From Odiellus spinosus (lineage: Eukaryota > Arthropoda > Arachnida > Opiliones > Phalangiidae), in assembly GCA_963920705.1 (NCBI GenBank), contig OY987237.1, positions 13,360,601 to 13,424,600 on the forward strand: DNA of 64,000 bases, in the 5' to 3' direction. Positions 45,201 through 59,600 of the stretch are shown here, in pieces. The translations under genes were made by a program, and so were the position numbers. Position 1 is the first letter of the stretch; the number at the start of each line of letters is the position of its first letter. The notes below the pieces were generated by a model that saw only the letters and a list, made by a program, of their open reading frames with translations, ran no database searches and had not been told where the DNA came from.

Positions 45201-48200
45201 CACTTAAAAGTCGATCAATTGGGACGATACCGTTTAACACCCTATAACTTGAATAATTTTCTAGGATTAAGTACCTTTATGAAAAAGACCGCGCGAAAGC
45301 GAACTTATAGCGCGAGAATGAACTGTAGACTTTACAGTAGCGAAATCACGAGACCATATTGATGACGTAGTATTGCGGGGAATTTTTATTTGAAAAATAT
45401 CGCAAAATAGCGATTAAAAAATACGAATTTTTAGTTATCTATGTCATGTATATATATATTGAATCGTTTTTTTAACGATCTTTCCGAAAATGATACTCAA
45501 TTTCCATATGGAGATCATGAAAAATACGTTACAGCGTATCTAAATATAATTCTAATTAAAGTTATAGAAACTCAAGAGTGCCACGACAAATTACGTGGAG
45601 TGAGTCGGTACGCAGTGACTAGACTTGGTATCCGACGGGTTTAGGTATAAGCAAATAATATCTTTGTTTTTGCGCATTTTTTATCTAAATATAACCGGGT
45701 ATATTCTAATATCGGGCGAAGAGAGACCATGGACTATCTTCAATTCGAAGCACGTTCGAAAAGTTAAAATGGGATTTTTCTCCTTTGAACAATAGCGAGG
45801 AAACGTGGTTTCGGGTGAATCTTGAACCAATGCCAAGAGAGAAGAATTCTAACCGATTCGATAATGTCACCAAAAGGGTTTGGGGTGGTATGATATGTCC
45901 ACCTTCCCACGCCATCGAGTTTATATTTTACCGAAATAGTTTCTTTTAAAAAAAGGTTTTGAATAAAACCTTTTTTTAAAACCAGAAGCCGATGAAACCC
46001 TCCTTTGAAGTCTATTTCTCCCGGGTCTTGTCTACCCCTCTCTGTATGGGTTATTCTCAAAAGGCGCGATTCGTACGCCTCCTAACGGTAGATGTTTTCG
46101 GAGCGGAAGCTCGTCGAGCGAATATCTCTAGCAGCCTTGGAGTTCGTCAAAAAACGTCGTCGTTTGTGGAGAGAGAGAATTTCCAATTTTGCGTAGACAG
46201 GGGGATGAAGTAGGACCCCTTCTAACTCGTAAAATTGGGAATTTTACCCATACAGAGAGGAGCGCTATATGGAACATTGGAGTAGTAGACTTCAAAGGAG
46301 GGTTTCATCGGCTGATAATAATGAATTATAACCATAGATATGGTGACAGTCTCACTTTAAACGGCCGGATAAATATTTCTCATTTTGTGTTGCGAATCAC
46401 GCTTTTGAACCACCTTCCAAATTAAATTTAAGTACTATTTTGTTTTCTGTGGCACGATTTTCGTGTATGTTTACTTTTACGGTGACTCAGGAGGGTTAAA
46501 TCCGTTTTCCACGGATTTAGAGATAACCGAATCGCGAATACGAATATTGATTTATTTTATTCTCATCATAGCGCCACCACACCTGCGAAATAAAAAAAAT
46601 ACGTCTAACCGAAAACGAAATAAATTTTATTTGGTGATTTTTATGCGATTTCCATTGGGTATTTGCCTAAAGCCGCGTTCATACTAGGCCTTGGAATCGA
46701 TTTAAACCGTTTCAAAACGTTTCGCTAGAGTCGTGTGAACGGGAAACTGTCCTTTCTCGAATCGATTGGATTCGATTTCTCGAAACTGCTTCGGGAACCA
46801 GTTTCATACCGATTTGGTTTCAACAACCGATAGATGAAGCTACAATAAATCGACCCTAAACCACCTTAAATTAAGTATTCCGTTCCTGAATCGCCCCTCT
46901 TTCTAAATTCTGGTGATAAATGTTTATGTCTAGGTGGCGCCACGGGTTTAAGGAACTTGAAGGTAGGTCATCTAGTTCTCGAGTTACTTCACTCCTCGAA
47001 TTAAGGGAATCTCCAGGTGGCGCTGTCCAAAAGATGAAAAACGTATAGGATAATTCACTTATGATACCAGACAATTTCAATAGATATAGCTATGATTCAG
47101 TTAGCCCACAGACCATAGCCTCTGTGGTCAGTCTAAGATTACAACAAGTTCACTTAACACGAAGCTTAAAATCTTAGGGATATAAATAAGGCAGCCTTAT
47201 ATATTTACTCATTGCCTAGTAAAACTAAGACTTCAAATTGAATAAATTATAAAATTTCTAATCAGAATTCGATTTTCAATCGCATCTCGTATCTGGGTAG
47301 TTTTTTCAGTCATTATTTTTGACTAATTTAGTATTTAACCCCGATAAAGTACTTTCAGTTCTTTAAAAGGTCATTAACACTCTCAAAGAACGTTAGTTAA
47401 CGAAATACTTAATTAAGGTTAATTAATTTCGTTTTAAACGTTTAGTTTTTAAGGTTACATTATTCATTTTTTTTTCTTTTGAAATTCTACTATTTAAAAA
47501 AAATACTGTTACAAGTTACCGCCCTAAGAAAATTTCCACCGAAATACATTTACAACTTTTCAAGCCATGAATAATATTTAGAACGTGAGTTACAACCTGA
47601 ACTAAGGGTCTAGGAAATATACTTAAAGGGAGAATGCAACCTGGCAAGTAATTAATGGGAAATTACAATTTTATATTACCGGTAATGAATGAATATAAAT
47701 TATAATTTTATATTATCGGTAATGAATGAATATAAATTATATCGGTAATGAATTCGTATAAATTATATCGGTAATGAATTCGTATAAATTATATCGGTAA
47801 TGAATTCATATAAATTATATCGGTAATGAATTCGTATAAATTATATCGGTAACGAATTGATATAAATTATATCGGTAATGAATTGATACAAATTATATCG
47901 GTAATGAATTCATATAAATTATATCGGTAATGAATTCATATAAATTATATCGGTAATGAATTAATATAAATTATATCGGTAATGAATTAATATAAATTAT
48001 ATCGGTAATGAATTAATATAAATTATATCGGTAATGAATTAATATAAATTATATCGGTAATGAATTAATATAAATTCTATCGGTAATGAATTAATATAAA
48101 TTCTATCGGCAATGAATTAATATAAATTATATCGGTTATTGGAATCGATATAAATTATAAATTTTGAAATATCACTCGTTGTGCGGTTGCATTCTCCGTT

Positions 48201-48433
48201 TTAAATTTTCCATTTTTTTATTATTTTTTTCGACACTCTCGTATGAAAAATATCAACTTGTAGCGATTACATATTCGCCCATAAATATTATATTCAAAAT
48301 TGTGAATAATCTTGTTTTTGTCCAAAAATAGGCGTGGTTCCTTTGATGTAGAATATATTACATAACAACCCGCTAAGTTTTGAAATAACTTTGAGCAATA
48401 GTTTTTTTTAACTTAACCCTGATATGGAAAAAA

Positions 48434-48468
<35 letters not shown>

Positions 48469-50601
48469 TCCTGTTGAAACCGGTTAAGATTTAACTACTA
48501 CTTTCATTTCTTCGTAATTGATTTCGTTACACCTTTTTTTAGTACACCCTATATTTGTAATAAAAATCTAACCCAAACTATTGCGTAGAAATAGTCATAA
48601 ATTTTAACTTTATAAATTAAAACAGACTTAAAAAAATTTATTCAAAATGTATTTTGATTTGACTTTGAAGCATTTTATTTTTATTTTATTTGATTTTTCA
48701 ATAGAATTTAAGGTATGTTCTTATTTCTTCCAAGGTTATTGGTTCTCCCAAAAACATGTAGTCCCATTTCACCCAATCCTTAGATTAGAAATGTAGAGAA
48801 ATGGGAATTGGAAAACCGTATTTGAGTAGCATTCAAAATATATATACTTACCTTTACCATATTAATTAATATTTTATAATCACCATCAATATTTTTAAAC
48901 GAAATTTTCTCGTAATACTACGTCATTACTGCTTTCGCTAAGTATTGTATTGAGCGATTTCGCGCGGTCTTTTTCGTAGAAGTACTTAATCCAGAAAGAT
49001 ATTTGGTGTATATCTTTCGGACCAATCATATTATTTCATTATTCAAGGTCTTAGGCATTAAACGCCGGTCTATTATCTTAATATTAGGACACTACAAGAG
49101 CTGTTGAAGGCTGAAATAATATGATTGGCCCGAATTTATATTTACTTTCATTCAAATTTTACCAATTTTTAACACGAAAAACGTGTGTAAAAATTCCGAA
49201 TAAATTCTCGGATACGTTTTTTGGCATCCAGTGATTCCGAAAATAAATTCAAACGCTGTTCCATTTTTAGCTACAAGTTTCCCTTTAAAACAATTTGGAA
49301 ATAATCTTGGTTTCCACTCAGTTTACATTCCCTTTATACCAATTACTAGATGGAAACTGGTTTCGCTTATTCTTATTTACTTTATTGAAATGTGAATTAT
49401 AATTTATTTTCCAAAATTCGTTTTTCGATGTAATAACGACGTTTATCTAAAGGCGAAAGACACCTCGAAAATTATCAAATTGATTTTTATAAAATTCCTT
49501 AATTTTTTTTATTATTATTAATATATTTATTAATGAAATACATTCTTTATAGTTTAATTCTATCGGCCTATTATTTTTAATGTTTGGACATTGTCAGAAG
49601 CAGATGGAAACCCTCCTTTGAAGTCTATTACTCCCGGGTCTTGTCTACCCCTCTCTGTATGGGTTATTCTCAAAAGGCGCGATTCGTACGCCTCCTAACG
49701 GTAGATGTTTTCGGAGCGGGAGTTCGTCGAGCGAATATCTCTAGCAGCCTTGGAGTTCGTCCAAAAAACGTCGTCGTTTGTGGAGAGAGAGAATTTCTAA
49801 TTTTCCGTAGACAGGGGGGATGAAGTAGGACCCCTTCTAACTCGTAAAATTGGAAATTTTACCCATACAGAGAGGAGCGCTATATGGAACATTGGAGTAG
49901 TAGACTTCAAAGGAGGGTTTCATCGGCTTCTGACATTGTTAATTGACATTGTTAATTGTTAAAGTCTAAAACAATATGATAGGTCCGAATTTATGTTTAC
50001 ATTTATAGAAATTTTACCAAACTTTAAAAGTTTATTTAAATATCAAAAACGTCTCTTAAAAATTCCGATCAGTACAAAAGCTGTTCCATTTTTAGGTCCA
50101 AGTTTGAAAATATATCTGAAACGTTTATCTTGGGGGGGGGGGGGGGGGATTAACCATGGATTAATCAACCTTACAGGGATAATTCACTCTGGTACGATTG
50201 CTATACTAGTAGTTGAAGATGATTGTTTAAAACATGGCTGCCAGACATTTTATCCGGGCCCTTAATTTTACCCCCTTACCAATACCAATCCGGAAGTAAT
50301 CCATGAGAGCATCGTCTGCTTTAGAGTTTTTTTCCCCCTTCAATATTTCACCCCGTGTATCGGTAGCTGGAAACTTCCGGTGTAGACAATTTTTCTCACC
50401 AGGGTGCGATTCGAACAATCATCTTACCAGAGTGAATTATCCCTGTGAGGTTGATTAATCCATGGATTAACCCTATCCATTGAATTCACAAATTACATAA
50501 TATTGCAATTTTTTTATTTGCATTTTGCTGAAAGAAAACGTGTAAATCTATTTATATTTGTATATTGATTTAATTTTCTCTATCTTTAACGCATAATATC
50601 T

Positions 50602-50632
<31 letters not shown>

Positions 50633-53600
50633 GGGGGGGGGGGGGGGATTTCGATGCTTGTCACCCTTTAAGTACGACCGAGTTTTCGTTCGTGTAGTGG
50701 CATATTTTAAAACGAGCTTATAACAACGAATATTTTCTAGGAAAACAATTATTTTAAAAATATAATTTATTACAACAATTTTAACGCCGGTTAGCCTACT
50801 TAAATTCTTTGACGTAATAATTTATCTTAATGGCGCGCAAATTTGTCACGTATCTTTAGTCCGAAATTTTTCCAACCCTTATATTAAGGTGTTAAAATAA
50901 GGTATACACCCTGATTTCGCAAACTCTTTGGAAAAATTAAAGAGACCTTTTTGAAATTATATTTTCGAATTGGAATTTTTTTTTTTTTTTTTTTTTTTTA
51001 AATACATCGATAGGGGGATTTAAAAGATTAAGACAAAGCTCCAGATTTTTTTTATCGATTCCTTATCGTTTAAATAGGCCTAATCCACTAAAAAACAAAT
51101 ATTAAACTAGAAATAAATTTAGAAAATGGGCTTAGCGGGATTCATGGAGATCCTGATTTCCTCGCGTATAAGGTCTAGCGACCAATCAAAATCTCGTGGA
51201 CATTCGCGTGAACGACGGGCCTTCGATCATTGGTCGCTAGACTTTACACGGATGCAATTCAGCTGATCTCCATGAATCCCGCTAAGCCTATTTTCATGGT
51301 AAGTTTTAAATTTATTTCTAGTTTAATATTTGTTTTGTTAACTTTTTATCGATGGATTAGGAATATTTAAACGATAAAGAATCGATAAAAAAATCACTTC
51401 TCCCTTTAATAAACAATAATTATTTTCAATTAATAATTATTTTACATCAACATTAATTTAAATCATTTCAGTGGTTATAAAATTTCGAAATTTATAAATG
51501 AACCAATTTCATAAATTTTCCCACGTCTCTCGCTTATATATTCCACATTTTTGTTAAATACAGGTACCCCAATTATATACAAGATTAAATATCCTTAACT
51601 ACTTTCAATCCAATACGAATTTAATATGATATATCAATATAATTCAGCTTTGAATCGTTACGCAAACTCGTTTTGTCAACAGCCGCTGTTGATTAATGAT
51701 TGGGAGTTTAACGTCCCCTATCTATGTATAGAAAAAGAAAGTAAAAGTTAGCCCCCGGGCCGAGAAATTCGCTCGAAATAAAAACGAGATCTTGATATTG
51801 AAATTATGATTAATAATTTAAAACTGGCCTCGCCTGAATTATAACAAGATTGTGAAGTCCATAAGAAAGACCACACCCCGAGAACCAATTTAGATTCTTT
51901 TTTTGAGACTAGACCATATATTTTTTTAATTTTTAAAATTTTTGGACTGTATTAATGTTTCATCAACAAAATAGGACTTACTAATTTAAAGTAAATGGTG
52001 TCCCTTAAAGTGATAATGCAACCTAACAACAAGTGATTTTTTATCGATTTCTTATCGTTTAAATAGGCCAAATCCACTAGTGAAAAAAAATTACGAACAA
52101 ATATTAAACTAGAAATAAATTTAAAACTTACACCATCGAAATAGGCTTAGCTGGATTCATGGAAATCACCAGAGTTCCCCATATAAGGACTAGCGACCAA
52201 TGGTATTGATCGATGGCTCTTATATATGGAATGCAGGATCTCCATGATCATTGTCATAGGGGTCAGACGGCTCAGAAGTCACTCGGGAGAGACCCGGATA
52301 TAGAAAAATTAAGCTTAAGAAATGCTCGGTGCTCACGAAATCTATGAGCTTTACAAGCTGTAACGTAGCTGATCACGTCTACGGTCTCCTCCTCTTTCAT
52401 GACAGCAACTATTGCTTTTTTCGGTGATAAAAAACCTTGACCATATAATGACCTTCGGGTCGTTGAGCTTCAATGGGAAAAGCTTGTTAAAACTTTTAAA
52501 AAGTTGCGAATAAGAAAATTTAAAAGGGGTCATAAAAAAGGTGTTGCACTCTTTGTTAACAAGAGGAACGATTTTAATGACTTGTAAATCCTCCGGTGAA
52601 ATTTTAAGTTTCTCAAAACTATTTTCTTTAAATGGAGAATTCGATAACCTAACGAGTGATTGTTTTTATCGATTCCTTATCATTTAGATATGCCTAATCC
52701 ACCAGTAAAAAGTTTACAAAACAAATATTAAACTAGAAATAAATTTAGAACTTACCCGGAAAATAGGCGTAGCGGGATTCATGAAGATCAAATGAATTGC
52801 CTCCGGGGTAAGGTCTAGCGACCAATCGAGATCGCCACGAGGCTTACAATCGCGTTCGATTGGTCGCTAGACCTTATACGCGAGGAAATCAGGATCTCCA
52901 CGAATCCCGCTAAGCCTATTTTCCGGGTAAATTTTAAATTTATTTCTAGTTTAATATTTGTTCGTAATTTTTTTCACTAGTGGATTAGGTCTATTTAAAC
53001 AATAAGGACTTGATAAAGCACTGGTTTAGGGGGTTACATTCTCCCTTTAAGAGTTAATAGGACAATCCTAGTAGTATAATCCTTTTTGTACAAATTTCGG
53101 AATACTTGGGGTGAGAAAAACGGACACACTCCATCGTCACCCGCAGTATGTCGTCTTATAAACTTGAAGGATGATTTACTTGTGAGGTTTTCAATAGGAT
53201 GAAAAAAAGAAATGACAGTGAATAAAAGGGATAATTATTTTTAAAATGTTAAGCGTATCAGTCGATCATTTGACAAATTCGTAATTTTATGCCTTGTCAA
53301 TTTGTGTATGGACAATGGACAAAGTACGCTTGGTTACAACATTATAATAACGTTTGAGGGAAATTGAGGCCCTTTTAATATCCTAGTCATGACATTGAGG
53401 GATTACGCATTCAAACTTAGTAATAAAACGGGAATATTTATAATATCCCATCTCGTAGGCAAAATTCAGCGCCTATTATATATAGACAACGCATTGCGAA
53501 ACCTTTGCAAAGAGTAACGATAGATTTAGAAAGGTGAAGGTATCTTGGACTTTATTAAACATTAACATTGAGAACAACTCGATTTTATCAAAAGTTAAAT

Positions 53601-56600
53601 CTATCTTACACTTAGGAAATCTTTTTTTACATTTACGTATTTTTCGTTGGAAATTTTAAAATATAACTTCGTTTAACAAACGCACACCCAACGAACGACT
53701 TGGAAAAGTCAGGGAATTTGGAAATTGATCCAAAAGGGCAGGGAAAAGTCAGGGAATTTGGAAAATGATCCAAAAGGGCAGGGAAAAGTCAGGGAATTTG
53801 GAGCTTGACCCCAAAATGGCAGGGAAAAGTCAGGTAATTTGGAGCTTGACCCCAAAATGGCAGGGAAAAGTCAGGTAATTTGGAGCTTGACCCCAAAAGG
53901 TCAGGAAAAAGTCTGGGAATTTGGAAATTGACCCAAAAGGTCAGGAAAAAGTCTGGGAATTTGGAAATTGACCCAAAAGGTCAGGAAAAAGTCTGGGAAT
54001 TTGGAAATTGACCCAAAAGGTCAGGAAAAAGTCTGGGAATTTGGAAATTGACCCAAAAGGTCAGGAAAAAGTCTGGGAATTAGGAAATTGACCCAAAAAG
54101 TCAGGGAATTTGGAGCTTGACCCCAAAATGGAAAGGAAAAGTCAGGTAATTTGGAAATTGATCCAAAAAGTTCAGGGAAAAGTCCAGGATTTGGAAATTG
54201 ATCTTAAAAGGTCAGTGAAAAGTCCAGGATTTGGAACTTGATCCAAAAGGTCAGGGAATTTGGAAATTGACCTAGATGGTCAGGGAAAAGAAAGGGAATT
54301 TGGAACTTGACCCCAAATGGTCAGAAATTAAATATTTCTCTACGTGTCAAAGAACTGTTTATGATTGAGTGACCAATTAATTGTAACGTAATTATAATAA
54401 ACTGAAAAATGAAAATATAAGACTATTTAAATGTTTTGTCATATACTGAGTAAATTATCGACCCTGATTGATAAACTGTCAAATTAAAAGTGTGAATTGC
54501 CAAGAGCTCGTTCGTAAAAATAAATTTCCTGAAAAAATATTAAAATTGGTCGGGGAAATTATTTAGAAATGGTCTGGGAAAACCTTGAAAGTCAGAGAAA
54601 TTAGCTTCTAAAATTTTGTAAGAACTATCTTACGTTCCATTCTTAAGATAATTTTCCACTATTTAAAGTGTTATATTGTTTGAATTCTATCATCGTAATT
54701 AAAGGGAAACTGAACCAAAAATGGTACAGTTTTTAAAAAAGGTATTCGAGAATTTTTGATCGTATAATTTTAAAGATAAATTATTCTAAAAAAAAATGTT
54801 TTATTTTTAGGTACCTTATTCCGGGAGTGGAGATGGTGTTGGTGAAGTTAAAAAAAAGTTCCGCATTGGAGGAAGCGTGGCTTCGATCGACGCGTCGAGT
54901 CCCTTGTTGGAACAAAAACGAAAAGGTTCTAGTAGCGATTCGTCTAAACCCGGATCGGTCATTAGTTTATTGGAAAGACCCTTGAGACCGTCCTTGAAGA
55001 AACCTCCGTCTTTACCCACTACTACGAAGCTACGAGACAAATCCAGGTAACAACTAAACCAATTATCTACCAATAAAACCCGCCTTCATTCTCGCGTTTC
55101 CCCATCTTTCTTCTTTTCTTCTTGTAAACGCGTACAATTACTCAATAAGAACTTATACACGCGTCCCACAATCCAATCATCGCGTTTAATAAATGAAAAA
55201 AACCGGTGGGAGGTGTTATTGCGTGGTAATTACCGCATTTGAAGGGAAAATGTAACCTCCAAACAACGCCCGACTGATTTTATATTTACCAGTTAAAAAT
55301 ATATGAACTTACTCTTTAAAGAGTTTGAAATCTCGCGAATAATGAAAGTCTTTACCGGTCAATCAGGAGAGAAGTGTGGAGCTTACTTATGGTATGTTGC
55401 CGTCGACGTCATCAGCTATCTAAAAGCTTGTAAACCTCTAGCGCTCGTGAGCACAGAGCATTTCTTAATCTTATTTTTTCTATATCCATGTCAGCTCTCA
55501 AGGTCGGGTCTCTCCCAAGTGACTTGTGAGCCCTCTGACCCCTAGCTTTTTATGAAAACGGAAATAACTGCCTAATATAACCTTAACGCCACGTGATTTC
55601 GTGACGTAGCTAGTAACATTCGAACAAGATGTCACGCGTACGTAAAAACAGCCTCGCGAATGTTTTTCAATAGTTGGGGGTATTATAAAACTTCATTTCG
55701 TCTCAACCTTAAAAAAAGGCAACATCTTCAATAGAAACAGGTTATTTTTAACGGCTCTTTTTGTTGCTTAAAAGGTTATTTTGTGATTAAATTCGACAAG
55801 ACCCCGATCGAATCAGGTTTGTGTGTCTACAATGATTAAGGGAAACTCAAGTTATCAAAAATCCACTAGAATAGTGTCCATATCGGGGGTAAAAACAGAA
55901 GTAGATGAAACCCTCCTTTGAAGTCTACTACTCTAATGTTCGATATAGCGCTCCTCTCTGTATGGGTAAAATTCTCAATTTTACGAGTTAGAAGGGGTCC
56001 TACTTCATCCCCCCTGTCTACGGAAAATTGGAAATTCTCTCTCCACAAACGACGACGTTTTTTTGACGAACTCCAAGGCTGCTAGAGATATTCGCTGGAC
56101 GAACTCCCGCTCCGAAAATATCTACCGTTAGGAGGCGTACGAATCGCGCTTTTTGAAACTAACCCATACAGAGAGGGGTAGACATGACCATGGAGTAATA
56201 GACTTCAAAGGAGGGTTTCATCGGCTTCTGATTATATTCATAGTTGTTTCGTCGTTTTTATAAATCTGGAAGCGAGCTTTTGTTAAAAAATAACCCATTT
56301 AGAATCTTAAAATCAAGTTAAGCCGCGTTCATACTAGGCCTTGGAATCGGTGCGAAACTGGTTCCCGAAGCAGTTTCTAAAAATCGAATCAAATCGATTA
56401 GAAAAGAGATGACTTCCTGTTCACACGACTCTAGCGAAACGTGTTGAAAAACGGTTTAAATCGATTCCAAGGCCTAGTATCATATGAACGCGGCTGTAAT
56501 CTCCCGTAACTAGTTCGGCAAAATTACTATATTATTATGTTTTCTCTTAAATTAAAAGAAAAAAAAAAAAAAAAGAAATAAAATAAAAGTTTGAAGAAAT

Positions 56601-59600
56601 ATCGCTCTAGTTTCGTCACTCTCAACTCTAGTCAAAATAATTTATTTTCGGGGGGGGGGGGGGGGGTTAACTGTTAAATGTGTTGGTTGCGGAACTCTTA
56701 AGCGTATTGTTTATTATCCTTGACACGGATCAAGATCACTTAATCCCGATGGACCGCCTCGGATTTCACACTCTCTCTAAATTAGATTTATTAACCAGGC
56801 CCCCAACATCGCGTTTTTCAACTCTCGAAACTTTGCGAGATGAAAAATTATTTTTACCGAAAGGTTTGCGAAACAAATCGATCGGAAAGTCAACTCTAGT
56901 ACGAACGAGATTGATTCTTTAGTTCCGCCATGGCCAAGGCTTAGGTTCTATTTTAAAAAAATGCCAGGAATTTTAAAATTTCAAATATTTGTCTTAGAAA
57001 CCGATTTGTTAGACAATTTGTCTCTCGTTAAGTTTCTAGGCTGCATGAACCGAAGCGACAATAGCTACAGATTTATTATAGATTCATCTGCATGTTGTTG
57101 GAGACGAATCTGTTTCAAACTGGTTTCCGAAGCAGTTTAAACAAATCGATTCGAAAAAAACTGTTTCCCTTTCACACGACTGCAGTGAAACGGTTTGAAT
57201 CCCACTACAAAGCTAAAATATGATATTCTGATTTCTTTCTTATTCTTACTGGCGAAAATGATATAGGTTTCAAGTTTTGGCCCAAAACTTGATTTTAAAT
57301 CTCTTAATTAACCGAAACGAAAACGAGCTTTAGTAGTATGGGAGGATGACCTTGACTTTGCAACAAAAACAACTTTGTTGAAGGAAACTACGAGGGTGTG
57401 TGGGAAACTAAAGCTGATGATTATCTTGGCGTAACTTCTTTTTTTAAACCTCCACCCCCAATATATGTCGGGAAGAGCTTTAAGTCTTAAAATTTCAAGG
57501 ACGTGACCTGTTACCTTTTCTCGTACAGTCGATTTAAACGAATGAATTTATGGCTTGATTTTAATAATTTTTTATAACTCTTTAATCCGAGGGGATCAGT
57601 CATTCAGCGTAATCGGTGTACAGGCTGTACCTTTGACTGTACTAAAACGATTACGCGTAATCTTTAAAATCCCCGCTAAAATTATAACGCGTAATTCATA
57701 ATCGTTGTACATGGAATTAGAGAGTGATTAGCCCCTCGCTTTAATCTGCTTGGTTGGACTTAAATTCTATTCGGTATTAGCTCTTATACCATTTACTAAA
57801 TGTACATCAATTCCTGCGAATTTTAACAGCGTGTATCAATTCGCCTCGATTTTAACCACTTTGCACTCTGTTTCTGAACATAGTTTAAGAGTTTATACAA
57901 CGAGGAAAAGGTTATCCGGTATAATCAGAAGCCGATGAAACCCTCCTTTGAAGTCTATTACTCCCGGGTCTTGTCTACCCCTCTCTGTATGGGTTATTCT
58001 CAAAAGGCGCGATCCGTACGCCTCCTAACGGTAGATATTTTCGGAGCGGGAGCTCGTCGAGCGAATATTTCTAGCAGCCTTGGAGTTCGTCCAAAAAACG
58101 TCGTCGTTTGTGGAGAGAGAGAATTTCCAATTTTGCGTAGACAGGGGGGATGAAGTAGGACCCCTTCTAACTCGTAAAATTGTGAATTTTACCCATACAG
58201 AGAGGAGCGCTATATGGAACATTAGAGTAGTATTCTTCAAAGGAGGGTTTCATCGGCTTCTGGTATAAATGAAGGGAAACTGAGTTCTCGCGTTGGTGCG
58301 TGATTAAATTTTTGGCCAGGGGTCGGAACTATAGTTTCGATGTGTGGAATGTAACTAGATAGCTTTAACTCTTATATTTTTCTTTCTAATATCCCTGAGG
58401 GGTTTTTTCCCAACGTATCTCAGTGGGTTTTTGAATTATATTTATTTTGACAGGATTGCAGTAATTGTAAATTTATTATCGTACCTTTTCTCTTACTGGA
58501 AGGATGGTCCAATCTGTGGACGGTTTCGAATTAGATACTCAGAGAAATCTAGTTATATTTCTTAAATGTTTCTGCAGTAAAAATGATAGAGAGGTTATAT
58601 ATTTATGTTTTGTCAAGCTTGTTCTATTTCATTCATCATTTGTATTTTAGGATGTGGATACACCTCCAAGCGTTAAATGTTTTTGGTCAATGACTTAGTT
58701 TTAAGCCTAAAACCATATATAACAGACACTCTAAGGATATTAGCAAATAAATTATAAGTCACTCTCATATCGGCGTAACTCGAATCATTCTTAAAACCAA
58801 ACAAGACGTTAAAATAATATAAACGAAACGTATTTTTTGATTCTGAGAGACATTCAAGACGAAGATTAAAAGATCAGTTTCAAAATCAATTGAGGACTTG
58901 ACCGTCTTGACGAGTAGTTCCCATTAAAATTTGAATTAGTTTGGTGATGGTTTAATCCTATACGTCCTTAACTACTCTTTTTTGTTTTTTTGATTTGACT
59001 AATCTTCAAGAATGATTTTTTGTTTTCCCTTTTTGTCGCTGTTTGGCTTTTGCGCTGTGGCGTGTAGTGCACGATCCTTGTTCTTTTCAAGGTCGCACGA
59101 TGGACTGGCCAACGAAACTATCTTGGAGACGCCACTCCTTTCCGCCAAAGAAACCCAAGTGGCTGTCGAACCACTCATGTCCGAACGAGCGGGCGCTCAT
59201 CTACCAGACCCCAAAGAAACCGAAAAGGCTAAAGTCAAATTTCAATTGGGTAATATTTTATTTAGCGCGTTATTGGACGAAGATTTTAAGCGTTTGGTCA
59301 TCGCGTCGTGGTTTGTTTCGTATATCTAGGCGAGGAAGATAAAGACGATGACGGAGGTGACGAAGAAGGAGGAGGAAAAGGCAAACACGGTCACCAATGT
59401 AACAAAGAGAGACACGAACCTCATAGCCGACATCATCATCATCACCATAAGCGACATCCGAGGCGCCAAAGACTCGGTTCCGACGTCGAGACGGACAATT
59501 ACTTTCTCAGGGCTGTCGAACCCGAAGAGGCGGAAATGTTACCTACGGCCGATCTAGAAGATATCGCCAGTAAGTCGACATCTCTAACCGTTAACCAATC

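Noticed and set aside
50395-50420. gattcgaac as a tRNA T-loop on the - strand
   Set aside because: No matching acceptor stem, anticodon arm or D-arm in the expected distance; it lies within the foldback element.
2774-53050. TTAA-1 repeats considered as a CRISPR-like or RNA-gene array
   Set aside because: Copies are dispersed, flanked by TTAA, and have terminal inverted repeats; this is a eukaryotic nuclear sequence and the MITE explanation covers them.
59012-59329. 105-codon frame starting in the intron before SLC4 exon 5
   Set aside because: Its first part is a hydrophobic translation of the polypyrimidine tract and acceptor; only 59,092-59,249 matches the gene's phase and family.
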